From contig NZ_RQZF01000001.1 in the NCBI RefSeq assembly GCF_003858455.1, positions 248,001 through 312,000 on the forward strand: DNA of 64,000 nt, in the 5' to 3' direction. Under the pieces are notes generated by a model. It did no database searches. It was not told the DNA's origin and saw nothing but the letters and a program-made list of their open reading frames with translations. Position 1 is the first letter of the stretch. The number at the start of each line of letters is the position of its first letter. This DNA is from Schaalia canis (GTDB lineage Bacteria; Actinomycetota; Actinomycetes; Actinomycetales; Actinomycetaceae). A program made the translations under genes and the position numbers. Shown here piece by piece: positions 1 through 9,588 of the stretch.

Positions 1-459
1 GGCATCGACGCATGTTGCATCAGCAGGCGCCGTTTCATTTGCGGTCACTATAGCGGTGGCCCCATCAATCGAAGTGACAGTCACCGCAGTACCAACGGGA
101 AGGCATGCGCCGCTCGCTGTTCGCGCGCTCCAGATCTCTCCGTCAAGACGCACACGACCGTTATCTCCCTCAAGGGCATGTGTGACAACAGCGTTCATTC
201 CAACCAGGCTCATAGCATTGGTGTGAACATTGGGGGTGGACCGTGCAAGGTGAGCCTTTGCCCAAGGTCGGACGAGGAAGAGCAAAAGTAGTGCGACCAC
301 AGCGAAGACAGCCACCTGAACAATAAGCGGCGCGCCCAACGCTGATGCAAGCGCTGCACATAATGCTGCCAATGCCAGCATGAGGAAAATGAAGTCAACG
401 GTCAATAACTCGACAATGCCGAGTCCGACCGCGGCGATCGCCCACCACACCCAGCTCAT
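1..459 (-). CDS. NfeD-like membrane protein (3' end beyond window)
   Basis: The first 153 residues of a leftward gene are visible; its C-terminus lies outside the window. The N-terminus (MSWVWWAIAAVG) opens a run of hydrophobic segments over about residues 1-65. A short basic linker follows, then a small soluble domain (about 85-145) rich in glycine and beta-type residues with a VGMNAVVTHALEGDNGRVRL-like stretch. This is the layout of NfeD short forms: membrane anchor plus OB-fold. In other bacteria such proteins sit next to flotillin/SPFH proteins and act in membrane quality control, so an SPFH gene may follow outside the window. The ATG at 459 is preceded by GAAGGAGG at good spacing, which fixes the start. 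It is absent from long-ORF lists because it runs off the edge. Function is inferred from family only. Confidence 0.75.
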   Translation of the reverse strand, partial: MSWVWWAIAAVGLGIVELLTVDFIFLMLALAALCAALASALGAPLIVQVAVFAVVALLLLFLVRPWAKAHLARSTPNVHTNAMSLVGMNAVVTHALEGDNGRVRLDGEIWSARTASGACLPVGTAVTVTSIDGATAIVTANETAPADATCVDA

Positions 460-532
460 CACAGCCTCCTTCTCGGTCCGCTCTCACAGCGGTTAGAACC
501 TTAATGTTCTGCTCTACAAATAATAGACGACA

Positions 533-1324
533 CTATGCGTCGCGCGGAGAATGAGCGTGCCAGCGTCCGTCCACCCGCGATACGGTCAGCGGCAGACCAA
601 AAACTGTCGAGAGGTTAACGCCGGTGAGAACCTCATCAATTGGACCAGCGTAGGCAATCTGCCCATCCTCCATAAGCGCAGCATGAGTAAAGCCCGCTGG
701 GATCTCTTCAATCTGGTGGGTGACCAGGATAAGTTGCGGAGCACGAGGGCCCGAGATAATTTCCGTCAACGCTCCGACAAGTAGCTCACGGGCGCCTAAA
801 TCAAGTCCTGCGGTGGGCTCGTCAAGGATAAGAACCTCTGGATCGGTCATCAAAGCGCGCGCGAGAAGGACCCTTTGCCGTTCACCCTCTGACAGGGACG
901 AAAAACGACGATCAGCTAGCTCTCCCACACCGAAAGCGGCAAGCAGATCATGTGCTCGTTGGGTATCGGCATCTTCGTAGTCCTCGTCAAAGGAACGCGT
1001 CTGTCCCCAAGCGGCGGTACGCACACAATCCCGAGCTGTCTGTCCAGGAGCAAGACGGGAAGCAACACTTTGAGAACTGAAACCAATAGCAGTCGCCAAG
1101 GAACCTGCAGGGTGTTCACTCACCGGGCGCCCCAACACCACGGCCTCGCCCTCGTCAACACTTTCTTTTCCCGAGGCGACCCGCACGAGCGAGGTTTTTC
1201 CCGCACCATTAGGGCCCATAATGACCCAGTGCTGGCCAACTTCAGTTGACCACGAAATGTCGTGAAGGATTCGTTGTCCGGAGCGAGTCAGGGAGACTGA
1301 TTGAAGGTGAAGAACGCTGCTCAT
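533..1324 (-). CDS. ABC transporter ATP-binding protein
   Basis: Cytoplasmic ATPase of 263 residues of the ABC superfamily. It has a Walker A GPNGAGKTS at residues 37-45, a signature LSEGERQRV near 145, a Walker B LILDEPTAGLD near 168, and an H-loop VTHQ near 203. No permease gene is adjacent, so the transported substrate cannot be read from context. Stand-alone ATPases of this length and pattern (YlmA/molybdate-type class) are common in Actinobacteria. Upstream of the ATG there is no Shine-Dalgarno sequence; instead TAGTCT ends 6 nt before the start, so the mRNA may be leaderless. It is transcribed in the same direction as the NfeD-like gene, 73 bp away. The ATPase assignment is firm; the partner and cargo are unknown. 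Confidence 0.9.
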   Translation of the reverse strand: MSSVLHLQSVSLTRSGQRILHDISWSTEVGQHWVIMGPNGAGKTSLVRVASGKESVDEGEAVVLGRPVSEHPAGSLATAIGFSSQSVASRLAPGQTARDCVRTAAWGQTRSFDEDYEDADTQRAHDLLAAFGVGELADRRFSSLSEGERQRVLLARALMTDPEVLILDEPTAGLDLGARELLVGALTEIISGPRAPQLILVTHQIEEIPAGFTHAALMEDGQIAYAGPIDEVLTGVNLSTVFGLPLTVSRVDGRWHAHSPRDA

Positions 1325-1330
1325 AGGAAC

Positions 1331-1336
1331 AGACTA
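1331..1336 (-). promoter_or_regulatory. Candidate -10 hexamer of the ABC ATPase gene
   Basis: TAGTCT on the minus strand, 6 nt before the ATG at 1324, with no Shine-Dalgarno in between. No convincing -35 was seen. Part of a repeated pattern in this window that suggests leaderless transcripts. Confidence 0.4.
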
Positions 1337-1453
1337 GCCCGCGTTGAGTCGATTAGATATCTCAACGCGAGCTAGTTTCCGAATCCGTCATCACATGTCG
1401 TCTACAGACAAGTTCTCACAGGCGACGGGAGAGGGGCGCATCGAACAAGTGTC

Positions 1454-2677
1454 TTAGATCAGACTCTTGTAGAGCTCAACCGTCTTTTCCCCAATTGCTT
1501 CCCACGAGAAAAGCTCTCGCGCCCGAGCCAGACCAGCTGCTCCCATACGCGCAGCCAAATCCTTGTCTTCAAGAACGCGAATGAGACGCTCGGCCATATC
1601 AGCCTCGAAGCGTTCAGGATCGATAGGGGTGCCTGTTCCGTCTTGGAGTTGCTCAATTGGAACGAGGAAACCTGTTTCCCCGTCCACAATGACATCGGGA
1701 ATACCTCCCGTAGCGGTGCCCACCACAGGCAGACCCAAAGCCATCGCCTCAAGGTTCACAATGCCAAGAGGTTCGTAAACCGACGGCGTGATAAAAACAT
1801 CGGCTGCGTCAAGGATTGCTGCCACCTCTTTTTGTGGGAGCATCTGCGTAATGAGGACAACGCCGGAACGTTCTTCTCTGAGCTTGGCAACGAGGGCATC
1901 AACCTCGGCGGCAATCTCTGGAGTGTCCGGGGCTCCCGCGCACAAAACAATCTGAACATCAGCGGGCAGTTGGCGAGCGGCACGAAGGAAGTGGGGTAAA
2001 CCCTTCTGTCGGGTAATACGCCCAACAAAAACAACGGTCGGACGTGAAGTGTCAATGCCATGCTCGGCACAGACGCGCTTTTGTCGTTCCCGTTCCTCGT
2101 CCGTTGAAGGAGCGTGCCACTTTTGCACATCAATGCCATTGTGGATGACGTGAATCTTCTCGGGATCTACCATCGGATAGCTACGAATAATGTCCGCCTT
2201 CATACCGTGAGAGACAGCAACGATGGCGGCGGCGGCCTCGTAAGCGGTCTTCTCAACGTAGGAGGACAGGCGGTAGCCGCCTCCAAGCTGTTCTGCCTTC
2301 CACGGCCGGAGGGGCTCTAGAGAGTGAGCACTGATGACATGAGGAACATCGTGGAGTAGCGCCGACACATGGCCCGCAAAGTTTGCATACCAAGTGTGGG
2401 AGTGGACAAGGTTCGTGCCCTCGGTAGCTGCGGCCATCTCAAGATCCACTGCAAGAGTTCGGAGCGCGGCATTAGCGTTTCTCAAAGATTCTGGCTCACT
2501 GAAGCCTGTCACACCAGGCTCAGCTCCATCGGTTCCAGGCAGCCGAGGACCATCAAAAGCCTGGACGCGCAGATCATCAACCAGAGGGCGAAGCACTTTT
2601 GCCAATTCGGTGACGTGTACTCCCGCGCCACCGTAGATGTGAGGTGGGTATTCGCGAGTCAGCAGGTCTACGCGCAT
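1454..2677 (-). CDS. glgA: Actinobacterial glycogen synthase / alpha-maltose-1-phosphate synthase (GT4)
   Basis: A 407-residue GT-B glycosyltransferase of family GT4. The N-terminus has the substrate loop YPPHIYGGAGVHVTELA (residues 10-26). The C-terminal nucleotide-binding half carries FVGRITRQKG and the E-x7-E signature EPLGIVNLE, followed by a glycine-rich GTATGGIPDVI segment. This actinobacterial subgroup, annotated GlgA or GlgM, uses ADP-glucose made by GlgC. In mycobacteria the homologue (Rv1212c) makes maltose-1-phosphate for the GlgE route, so the exact product here is uncertain. It is divergent from glgC across 203 bp, the same arrangement as in mycobacteria and corynebacteria, which supports a role in glycogen storage. 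The ATG at 2677 has a strong GAAGGAGG. Confidence 0.92.
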   Translation of the reverse strand: MRVDLLTREYPPHIYGGAGVHVTELAKVLRPLVDDLRVQAFDGPRLPGTDGAEPGVTGFSEPESLRNANAALRTLAVDLEMAAATEGTNLVHSHTWYANFAGHVSALLHDVPHVISAHSLEPLRPWKAEQLGGGYRLSSYVEKTAYEAAAAIVAVSHGMKADIIRSYPMVDPEKIHVIHNGIDVQKWHAPSTDEERERQKRVCAEHGIDTSRPTVVFVGRITRQKGLPHFLRAARQLPADVQIVLCAGAPDTPEIAAEVDALVAKLREERSGVVLITQMLPQKEVAAILDAADVFITPSVYEPLGIVNLEAMALGLPVVGTATGGIPDVIVDGETGFLVPIEQLQDGTGTPIDPERFEADMAERLIRVLEDKDLAARMGAAGLARARELFSWEAIGEKTVELYKSLI

Positions 2678-2867
2678 CAGGGCCTCCTTCAGGATGGGTG
2701 TGTGACCAAGCCTAGCGATTTTAAGGCCTCAGTGCGCTCAAACACCTTAGGACGTTGCGACATTGTCATGCGCCATTCTTCCCTTTGCACCGATCGCAAG
2801 GCCCTACTCCCGAATCGATTTTGAGTTTTCAGCGGCTAATGTGCTCGCCTTCCAGCCTTCAGAGCCC

Positions 2868-2873
2868 TAAAGT
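2868..2873 (+). promoter_or_regulatory. Candidate -10 hexamer of glgC
   Basis: TAAAGT ends 7 nt before the glgC ATG at 2881, and no Shine-Dalgarno lies between them. Transcription from this site would begin at or near the A of the ATG, giving a leaderless mRNA. The -35 region is not obvious. Confidence 0.4.
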
Positions 2874-2880
2874 GTGATCT

Positions 2881-4125
2881 ATGGCGAAGAATTCTGTGCT
2901 TGCGATTGTCCTAGCCGGCGGCGAAGGCAAGCGGCTCATGCCGCTCACCGCTGACCGTGCAAAGCCCGCTGTCCCCTTTGGAGGTCACTACCGAATCATT
3001 GATTTTGCCCTGTCAAATATTGTCAACTCGGGCTACATGAAAGTCGTTGTGTTGACCCAATACAAGTCGCACTCCCTGGACCGACATGTCACAAAGACGT
3101 GGTACATGTCGCCTCTGCTCGGTAACTTCGTCGCACCGGTTCCAGCCCAGCAACGCCGCGGGCCACACTGGTACTTGGGTTCAGCAGACGCGATCTACCA
3201 ATCCCTGAACATCGTCGAAGATGAATCGCCTGAATACATCGTCATCATCGGTGCTGACAACATTTACCGCATGGACTTTTCACAGATGGTCCAGCACCAC
3301 ATTGACTCTGGACTTCCCTGCACCGTGGCAGGTATTCGCCAGCCCATCGAACTTGCCCCAGCACTTGGCGTCATCGACAGCACGGACGGTGTCGTCGAGA
3401 ACTTTGTCGAAAAGCCTGCCTCGGCTGAGAACTTGGCCTTGCCCGATGATCCCAGCAAGGTACTGGCATCAATGGGAAACTATGTCTTCAGCACTGAAGC
3501 ATTGACGGCCGCGCTCAAGGAGGATGCGGCCAACCCTCATTCAAAGCACGATATGGGGGGCAATATTATCCCCTGGTTCGTCGAACGCGGCGAGTGCGGT
3601 GTCTACGATTTCCAGGACAATGACGTGCCCGGCTCCACCGATCGAGATCGCGATTACTGGCGTGACGTGGGTACCTTGGATGCCTACTACGACGCCAATA
3701 TGGATCTCATTTCTGTCCACCCGGTATTCAATCTGTACAACCGGAAGTGGCCGACGATGACGATGATTGACGGGGACCTGCCACCGGCAAAGTTTGTCTA
3801 TGGCTCGGAACACTCCCGAATGGGTCACGCTGTTGACAGCTTCGTATCCCCCGGAACGATTATCTCTGGCGGCGAGGTCTACCACTCGATCATTTCCCCA
3901 GGAACGAATATTCACTCGTGGGCGCAGGTGACGGACTCGGTGGTGATGCACGATGCGCGCATCGGACGCCATGCGATTGTTGCCAAGACGATCCTCGACA
4001 AGGGAGTTGTGGTTGAAGAGGGTGCCACCGTGGGTGTGGACCTTGAGTACGACCTCGCCCGCGGCTACACGGTGACCGAGTCCGGCATCACCGTCGTTCC
4101 TAAGGGAATGGTTGTGACAAAGTGA
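2881..4125 (+). CDS. glgC: Glucose-1-phosphate adenylyltransferase
   Basis: Makes ADP-glucose from ATP and glucose-1-phosphate, the committed step of glycogen synthesis. The 414-residue protein has the nucleotidyltransferase signature [20 protein letters not shown] at residues 11-30. Further family segments are the substrate motif [10 protein letters not shown], then VEKPAS and [18 protein letters not shown] left-handed beta-helix tail (about 300-400) ends the protein. Length is typical for the bacterial enzyme. It is divergent from glgA and overlaps serB by 4 bp (GTGA), so the two are likely cotranscribed. The family is usually allosterically regulated; effector specificity cannot be read here. 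Confidence 0.97.
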   Translation: MAKNSVLAIVLAGGEGKRLMPLTADRAKPAVPFGGHYRIIDFALSNIVNSGYMKVVVLTQYKSHSLDRHVTKTWYMSPLLGNFVAPVPAQQRRGPHWYLGSADAIYQSLNIVEDESPEYIVIIGADNIYRMDFSQMVQHHIDSGLPCTVAGIRQPIELAPALGVIDSTDGVVENFVEKPASAENLALPDDPSKVLASMGNYVFSTEALTAALKEDAANPHSKHDMGGNIIPWFVERGECGVYDFQDNDVPGSTDRDRDYWRDVGTLDAYYDANMDLISVHPVFNLYNRKWPTMTMIDGDLPPAKFVYGSEHSRMGHAVDSFVSPGTIISGGEVYHSIISPGTNIHSWAQVTDSVVMHDARIGRHAIVAKTILDKGVVVEEGATVGVDLEYDLARGYTVTESGITVVPKGMVVTK

Positions 4126-5009
4126 GCCAAGGCGTGAGCCTGGTTCTCGTTGTTCCTTCTCGCACGCAGTCCGGGGAGTTCCTCCGTCGTCTCGATAACG
4201 CGGGTGTTCTCCCCGGGCTTCGCCCCTACGTTTCCTACGAGGCCACCGCTGAGCTTCCCTCGGTCGATATTGTGTGTCTGCCGCAAGGAACAGACCGTGA
4301 TGCGCGCCTTGTCACTGAAGCCAACGCTTTCGGTGTTGATGTGCTCACCATCCCTGAGCCTGTGGCCACTGGAGGCGCGGGCCTTGTTGTCACCGATGTT
4401 GACTCAACGTTGATCGCCCAAGAGGTCATCGAAGAGATCGCTCACTATGCGGGTACCCGTGATGAGGTTGCCCGCATTACTGAACGTGCGATGAATGGCG
4501 AGCTTGATTTTGCTCAATCCCTTCGGGAACGAGTTGCTACGCTTGCCGGTGTTCCCGAACGCGTCTTTGCCGATGTCAGTCGCGCAATTACTGTCACGGT
4601 TGGGGCGCGCAACCTCGTTGATGCCGTGCATGCCAACGGCGGAGCTTTCGGGATTGTCTCAGGCGGTTTTGACGAGGTCGTGGCGCCTCTAGCACGGAGC
4701 CTTGGCATTGACCACTATTGTGCGAATCGTCTGGAAGTCAAAGACGGCATGCTCACTGGTCGGGTGCTGGGAGATATTGTCACCGCCACCACCAAGGTTG
4801 AGATGCTTCATGCGTGGGCAGCGGCCCATGAGGTGCCTATGGAACGAACAGTTGCTATCGGCGATGGCGCCAACGACATTCCCATGATGCGCACTGCAGG
4901 TGTAGGCGTCGCCTTTTGTGCGAAACCCGCTGTGCGCGAGCAGATCGACAATCACCTGGCGATTCCTCGCCTTGATGTTCTCAGCGTTCTCACTCAGCCA
5001 CTGCCGTAG
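4122..5009 (+). CDS. serB: Phosphoserine phosphatase SerB
   Basis: HAD-family phosphatase of 295 residues that releases serine from phosphoserine, the last step of serine synthesis. The catalytic DxDST motif is TDVDSTL with Asp92 as nucleophile and Asp94 as acid/base. Motif II is VSGGFDEV, and motif III/IV is [12 protein letters not shown]. The first 75 residues form a divergent ACT-like leader seen in longer SerB proteins. The GTG start overlaps the glgC stop in a GTGA junction, so translation is probably coupled. Why serine synthesis is linked to glycogen synthesis here is not clear; the overlap may only reflect compact gene packing. Confidence 0.95.
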   Translation: MSQGVSLVLVVPSRTQSGEFLRRLDNAGVLPGLRPYVSYEATAELPSVDIVCLPQGTDRDARLVTEANAFGVDVLTIPEPVATGGAGLVVTDVDSTLIAQEVIEEIAHYAGTRDEVARITERAMNGELDFAQSLRERVATLAGVPERVFADVSRAITVTVGARNLVDAVHANGGAFGIVSGGFDEVVAPLARSLGIDHYCANRLEVKDGMLTGRVLGDIVTATTKVEMLHAWAAAHEVPMERTVAIGDGANDIPMMRTAGVGVAFCAKPAVREQIDNHLAIPRLDVLSVLTQPLP

Positions 5010-5066
5010 GGTCTTTCAGCAAAGCCTGTCACATGCGCCTCACGACGATAGGTGACTGACCGCCTG

Positions 5067-5609
5067 TCATGCCTGTGGTGAACGTCCGTCCCACATCTCC
5101 CGCATGACACCATCCCAGCCATCACGCCACTGCGGCGCCAGAGTTGCAAGGCCTTTTGGTGTCAACATAGTTGTTTGCGACAGCTCCTCAAGATCTTCAA
5201 GATCCCACCAGCGTTGCTCATCGATAACTTCGCGCTCGAGCTCAGTCCACCCCTGATCGGATAACTCCGCCGCATCCGTGTGTACGACGAAGAAATGCTC
5301 GTCTTGGCGAGCAGTAACCGAGAGGAACTCAAACTGTGCCCGGCGGTAGAGCACTGGTCCGATCAGTTCCTCCGCACTCACGCGAATACCGGTCTCCTCG
5401 AAAAGTTCACGCACTGCACCATCACGGGGGTCCTCCCCCGGTTCAAGTCCCCCACCAATGGTGAACCACCATCGATGCGGCGGATCCTCTCGATCATGGC
5501 CGTGAACAAGAAGAATCTGTCCCTTGCCGTTAAACACCACCACGCGAGCGGCATTGCGATGCGGGTAACCATCCTCGTCTGGCACCCAATCTGGGCCCAA
5601 GCCCGACAT
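5067..5609 (-). CDS. Nudix hydrolase
   Basis: A 180-residue Nudix pyrophosphohydrolase. The Nudix box G-x5-E-x7-RE-x2-EE-x-GI spans residues 53-75 (starts GGLEPGEDP, ends REL FEETGI). It is preceded by RWWFTIGGG, where the loop leading into the box is expected. Members hydrolyse nucleoside diphosphates linked to another group; the substrate here is not deducible. Its ATG shares one base with the PrsW stop (TAATG), so it is the last gene of the thrS-HIT-PrsW-Nudix leftward cluster. In mycobacteria a Nudix gene (Rv2609c) also lies in the thrS/HIT neighbourhood. Confidence 0.92.
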   Translation of the reverse strand: MSGLGPDWVPDEDGYPHRNAARVVVFNGKGQILLVHGHDREDPPHRWWFTIGGGLEPGEDPRDGAVRELFEETGIRVSAEELIGPVLYRRAQFEFLSVTARQDEHFFVVHTDAAELSDQGWTELEREVIDEQRWWDLEDLEELSQTTMLTPKGLATLAPQWRDGWDGVMREMWDGRSPQA

Positions 5610-6784
5610 TAAATCCTCACTCCCGCTCGTTGAAGGAAAACCTGGCGGTGCTGCGTAATGTCCTGGAGAACCTGACGGTCATGCTCCACACGCAAAGGAT
5701 CCGGCCCTAAACGTCGCATAATCTCTTCATCCAACCCCAAGGTGGCGCAACCATTCAGGAACGCTGTCATGGAGTCATGGGAAGGCTTACCGTATTGTTT
5801 GGCCCAGGCCTGAGCGCTCTTACGACCACTGCGGGTCGTCACCATCTGCACCTCATTGGGCAGAAGCCATCCGGAAGCAACATAGGTTTGGAGGCCGCGT
5901 GCGATCACCTTCGCTTCAGTGGCAGAGGCGCTACGCAAGAAAAGCATCCATACGACGAACATGGGCAGATGGAAGAAGAGGTAGAGGGCAACCCAGGTAC
6001 CCGGAGAAGACAAGACTGCGGTGGCATTCCAGGCGGCATGGATGGCAACAGCAGCAAGCCACCCCAAAGGAATGAGCAAGAAGCCCGTTGAGCGCTGCGC
6101 CATTCGTACAGCCGTCCACCCCGCTGCCAGACCAATCATGGAGGTTGCCATGGGATGAAGGAAGGGGCTCATCACGCCGCGCATGACAAAGAGTATGCCA
6201 ACGCCCCCAATGCCATCAGACATGGCGCCCTGCATGAAGTACATGATGTTTTCGATGAAAGCGAAAGCTGCGCCTGCAACTGCCGCGTAGTACACGCCAT
6301 CCAGGATGGAGTTGAGGCGGTGGCGGCGCTTCCACAGAATCAGCACAACCCCCAAGCCTTTGAGGGATTCTTCAACAATCGGGGCAGCAACAATGACAGC
6401 CAAGGTTTCAGCCAGGGCTGAATCCCCGGTCGCTAGCTCAACAACGAGGGCAAAAGCCGTATTGATAATACTGGAGAAAAACGTGGCAATGCCGCCACCC
6501 CAGATTGCCAAGATCGCCGTCGTTCCCCATGGCTCACGCTCCCAACGGTCAACCGCAGCAAGCACCTGCATAACGACAAGGAAAGGCAAGAAGGCAGCCA
6601 CAGCAAGGAGGGCCGTTGAAATCACGCCACCTTCAAGGGACATGAACCATAACAGTGCCAACATTGCCAGCAGGCCAAAGACCATGACGAGCACTTCAAA
6701 GACACCGGCACGTCGGCGTGGCAGTTGATGCGACCAGTCGGGCGGTTGCACTCCGCTGTACACCGAGATTGTCGGGTGGTTCAC
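5609..6784 (-). CDS. PrsW-family intramembrane metalloprotease
   Basis: Polytopic membrane protein of 391 residues with about eight hydrophobic segments from residue 30 to 290. The PrsW/Abi (CAAX-protease-like) motifs are in order: EESLKG (EExxK) in the middle, FAFIENIMYF (FxxxEN), then HPMATSMIG and IHAAWNA carrying the predicted metal-binding histidines. PrsW cleaves anti-sigma factors in Bacillus; the substrate here is unknown. I chose the GTG at 6784. It overlaps the HIT stop in a GTGA junction and has AGGAG eight bases upstream. The in-frame ATG at 6808 lies deep inside the HIT gene. The C-terminal 100 residues are soluble and likely cytoplasmic. The gene occupies a place where other actinobacteria have phosphatidylinositol genes. 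Confidence 0.88.
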   Translation of the reverse strand: MNHPTISVYSGVQPPDWSHQLPRRRAGVFEVLVMVFGLLAMLALLWFMSLEGGVISTALLAVAAFLPFLVVMQVLAAVDRWEREPWGTTAILAIWGGGIATFFSSIINTAFALVVELATGDSALAETLAVIVAAPIVEESLKGLGVVLILWKRRHRLNSILDGVYYAAVAGAAFAFIENIMYFMQGAMSDGIGGVGILFVMRGVMSPFLHPMATSMIGLAAGWTAVRMAQRSTGFLLIPLGWLAAVAIHAAWNATAVLSSPGTWVALYLFFHLPMFVVWMLFLRSASATEAKVIARGLQTYVASGWLLPNEVQMVTTRSGRKSAQAWAKQYGKPSHDSMTAFLNGCATLGLDEEIMRRLGPDPLRVEHDRQVLQDITQHRQVFLQRAGVRI

Positions 6785-7383
6785 TCTTGTTCTCCTGTAC
6801 GGGTCCATGCCTGCGCCAGACGGTGCCGGGCGTCTTCAAGTAATTCAGGAATAGCTTTGGTTTGAGCGATGATCGGCAAGAAATTCGCGTCCCCCGCCCA
6901 TCTGGGCACGATGTGTTGATGGAGGTGCGCGGCAATCCCCGCCCCAGCAACTGCCCCCTGATTCATCCCCAGGTTGAAACCGTGGGGTTGAGCGACTGCG
7001 CGAGTCACCCGCATCGCTTGAGCAGTCAGTTCTGCCAACTCAACGCGTTCATCCGCGCTGAGCTCCGTATAGTCACTGACATGACGATAGGGACAGACGA
7101 GCATGTGCCCTGAGTTGTAGGGGAAAAGATTCATCACCACGAAGCAATGCGTTCCACGGTGGACGATCAGCCCGTCCTCGTCACTGCGCTGCGGAGCAGA
7201 ACAGAAGGGACATTCTTGCTCTGTACTGTCCACCGGCTTAGATTCACCACGGATATAGGCCATGCGGTAGGGCGTCCAAAAACGAGAAAAGCCATCAGGG
7301 ACGCCCGTAAGAGTACGCGCGTCCTCAGAACTTGCATCCTGAATGTGAGAAGCGTCAGACGGTGCGCCCTCCGCGTGCGTCAT
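6781..7383 (-). CDS. HIT-family protein, probable Ap4A phosphorylase
   Basis: A 200-residue HIT-domain nucleotide hydrolase/transferase. The active-site triad motif is HLHQHIVP at residues 153-160 (His153, His155, His157). A CPFC pair at 58-61 and His/Cys residues near 73-80 may bind zinc. It closely follows the pattern of mycobacterial Rv2613c, an Ap4A phosphorylase, including the SGHMLVCPYRHV block. The first 30 residues are a disordered extension. Position directly after thrS is conserved in Actinobacteria and makes sense because aminoacyl-tRNA synthetases produce Ap4A as a side product. The start ATG has GAAGGAG upstream. Assignment as phosphorylase rather than hydrolase is by resemblance. 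Confidence 0.9.
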   Translation of the reverse strand: MTHAEGAPSDASHIQDASSEDARTLTGVPDGFSRFWTPYRMAYIRGESKPVDSTEQECPFCSAPQRSDEDGLIVHRGTHCFVVMNLFPYNSGHMLVCPYRHVSDYTELSADERVELAELTAQAMRVTRAVAQPHGFNLGMNQGAVAGAGIAAHLHQHIVPRWAGDANFLPIIAQTKAIPELLEDARHRLAQAWTRTGEQE

Positions 7384-7422
7384 GATGGTTCTCCTTCGCT
7401 GGACAGTCCCTTTCAGACCTCA

Positions 7423-7447
7423 GGGAAGCGCCGCTGGGGCGCTTCCC
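7423..7447 (-). terminator. Hairpin between thrS and the HIT gene
   Basis: Perfect 10-bp stem (7423-7432 with 7438-7447) and a 5-nt loop, 8 bp after the thrS stop. It has no U-tract, so it may be a weak terminator, an attenuator or an mRNA-processing hairpin. Confidence 0.4.
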
Positions 7448-7454
7448 CACGACC

Positions 7455-9464
7455 TTACTCCTCAGAGGCGGTCTTCGGCAGGCCTTCAACCTCGTCAGAG
7501 TTCACACGCTGTTCAATATGGGCCACGATCGCAGCCACAGCGTCAGCAACCGGCACACCATTAGTCTGCGAGCCGTCACGGAAACGGAAGGAAACGGCAC
7601 CAGCCTCAGCGTCCTCACCGCCGGCAATCAGGGTGAAAGGAACCTTTTCCTTCGAGGCATTACGGATCTTCTTACCGAAACGATCGTCAGAGAGGTCAAC
7701 CTCGACGCGCACCCCCTGGGCACGCAACTGAGCGGCCACCTCGTTAACGTAGTCGTAGAAAGCCTCAGCCACGGGCACGAGTTTGACCTGCACGGGTGAG
7801 AGCCATGCGGGGAACGCGCCCGCGTAGTGCTCAATGAGCACGCCAATGAAGCGCTCAATAGAACCAAACTTCGCCGAGTGGATCATCACCGGCTGCTGGT
7901 GGGTACCATCGGGGGCGGTGTACTCCAAGCCAAATCGTGCAGGCTGGTTGAAGTCATATTGGATGGTCGACATCTGCCAGGTGCGACCAATTGCGTCCTT
8001 CGCCTGGATGGAGATCTTCGGCCCGTAGAAAGCCGCGCCACCCGGGTCAGGCACGCAGGTCAGGCCGGTTTCCTCAGCGCATTGCTCAAGGATTCGGGTT
8101 GCTTCCTCCCACTGCTCGTCCGTGCCGATGAACTTATCCTTCTTCTTGCCGTCGGTGTCGCGGGTGGACAGTTCCAGGTAGAAGTCATCCATACCGAAAT
8201 CGCGCAGCAGAGTGAGGATAAAGTTCAGCAGGTGCTTGATTTCATCGGCAGCCTGTTCTGGCATGACATAGGAGTGCGAATCATCCTGGGTGATGGAGCG
8301 CACGCGGGTCAGCCCCTGGAGCACGCCCGACTTCTCATTGCGGTAGACCGTGCCAAACTCGAACAGACGCAGAGGCAGCTCACGGTAGGAGCGTCCGCGA
8401 CTGCGGAAGATGAGGTTGTGCATCGGACAGTTCATGGCCTTGAGGTAGTAGAGCTGGCCATCATCATCCATCGGAGGGAACATGCCGTCGGCGTAGTAGG
8501 GCAGGTGACCCGAGGTGTGGAAGAGGTCTTCCTTAGAAATATGGGGGGTGCCCACGTAGAGGAAGCCGTTGTCAATGTGTGCCTGACGGACGTAGTCCTC
8601 CATGACGCGCTTGAGGATGCCGCCCTTGGGGTGGAAGACGGGCAGGCCCGCGCCCAGTTCCTCAGGGAAAGAAAAAAGATCCAGTTCGGCACCGAGACGT
8701 CGGTGGTCGCGACGTTCTGCCTCTTTAATCCGCTCTTGGTAGGCCTGGAGGTCCTCCTTCGAGGCCCACGCGGTGCCGTAGATGCGTTGGAGCGGGTCGT
8801 TGGCCTGATCGCCCTTCCAGTATGCCGAGGACGCCTTCGTCAGACAGAAGCCCTGACCGATCAGACGCGTGTTGGGCAGGTGGGGGCCGCGGCACAGGTC
8901 AGTCCAAATCACCTGATCGTCGCGCCCGACATTGTCGTACATGGTGAGTTCGCCGGCACCCACCTCAACGGAGGCCCCATCGGCACCTGATCCCTTCGTC
9001 TGAACGAGCTCAAGCTTGTAGGGCTGGTCAGCGAGTTCAACAGCGGCCTCGTCTTCGGTGATGACGCGACGCTGGAAGCGTTGGCCTTCTTTGACAATAC
9101 GCTTCATGCGCTTTTCCAGGTCACGCATGAGTTCAGGAGTAACGGCGTCGATATTGCCAAAGTCGTAGTAGAAACCGTCGGTAATGAAAGGACCAATACC
9201 AAGATTTACGTCAGGGAACACCTGTTGAACGGCCTGAGCGAGGACATGCGTGGTGGAGTGACGCAGGATATCCAGGCCTGCGGGGGAATCAATGGTGATG
9301 GCCTCGACGGTGGCGCCTGCGGGAAGTTCGCTGTAGAGGTCACGAGGCTCGCCGTTGATATGGAGGGCGATAACCTCCTTGCGGTCGGCGTACCAGGTGG
9401 TGCCTGTTGTGCCTGCCTCGATGCTGTGGTTGACACCGTCGATAATGACGTCAATAGAAGGCAC
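7455..9464 (-). CDS. thrS: Threonine--tRNA ligase
   Basis: Class II aminoacyl-tRNA synthetase charging tRNA-Thr, 669 residues, with the full bacterial architecture. A TGS domain lies at the N-terminus (about 1-60). The SAD editing domain follows with [10 protein letters not shown]. The catalytic core shows the zinc ligand block KAMNCPMHN, motif 2 ([11 protein letters not shown]) and [12 protein letters not shown]. The C-terminal anticodon-binding domain ends with [13 protein letters not shown] place the start at the GTG at 9464, beginning [10 protein letters not shown], because GAGGAG lies six bases upstream. The upstream in-frame ATG at 9506 would add 14 residues with no family support. It is the first gene of a leftward cluster with HIT, PrsW and Nudix. 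Confidence 0.97.
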   Translation of the reverse strand: MPSIDVIIDGVNHSIEAGTTGTTWYADRKEVIALHINGEPRDLYSELPAGATVEAITIDSPAGLDILRHSTTHVLAQAVQQVFPDVNLGIGPFITDGFYYDFGNIDAVTPELMRDLEKRMKRIVKEGQRFQRRVITEDEAAVELADQPYKLELVQTKGSGADGASVEVGAGELTMYDNVGRDDQVIWTDLCRGPHLPNTRLIGQGFCLTKASSAYWKGDQANDPLQRIYGTAWASKEDLQAYQERIKEAERRDHRRLGAELDLFSFPEELGAGLPVFHPKGGILKRVMEDYVRQAHIDNGFLYVGTPHISKEDLFHTSGHLPYYADGMFPPMDDDGQLYYLKAMNCPMHNLIFRSRGRSYRELPLRLFEFGTVYRNEKSGVLQGLTRVRSITQDDSHSYVMPEQAADEIKHLLNFILTLLRDFGMDDFYLELSTRDTDGKKKDKFIGTDEQWEEATRILEQCAEETGLTCVPDPGGAAFYGPKISIQAKDAIGRTWQMSTIQYDFNQPARFGLEYTAPDGTHQQPVMIHSAKFGSIERFIGVLIEHYAGAFPAWLSPVQVKLVPVAEAFYDYVNEVAAQLRAQGVRVEVDLSDDRFGKKIRNASKEKVPFTLIAGGEDAEAGAVSFRFRDGSQTNGVPVADAVAAIVAHIEQRVNSDEVEGLPKTASEE

Positions 9465-9588
9465 CTTACACTCCTCGTGAGTTGCGAAATACACTAACCG
9501 CACCATTCTACCTCGTGAGACTATGCCCCTTAATTCACGGCAATCATCCCATGCGTGGATATGGCCACAGGAATGTGACGGCGGCCTT

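Noticed and set aside
7827-8990. A 387-residue plus-strand open frame opposite thrS
   Set aside because: Shadow of the high-GC thrS codon pattern; no recognisable family.
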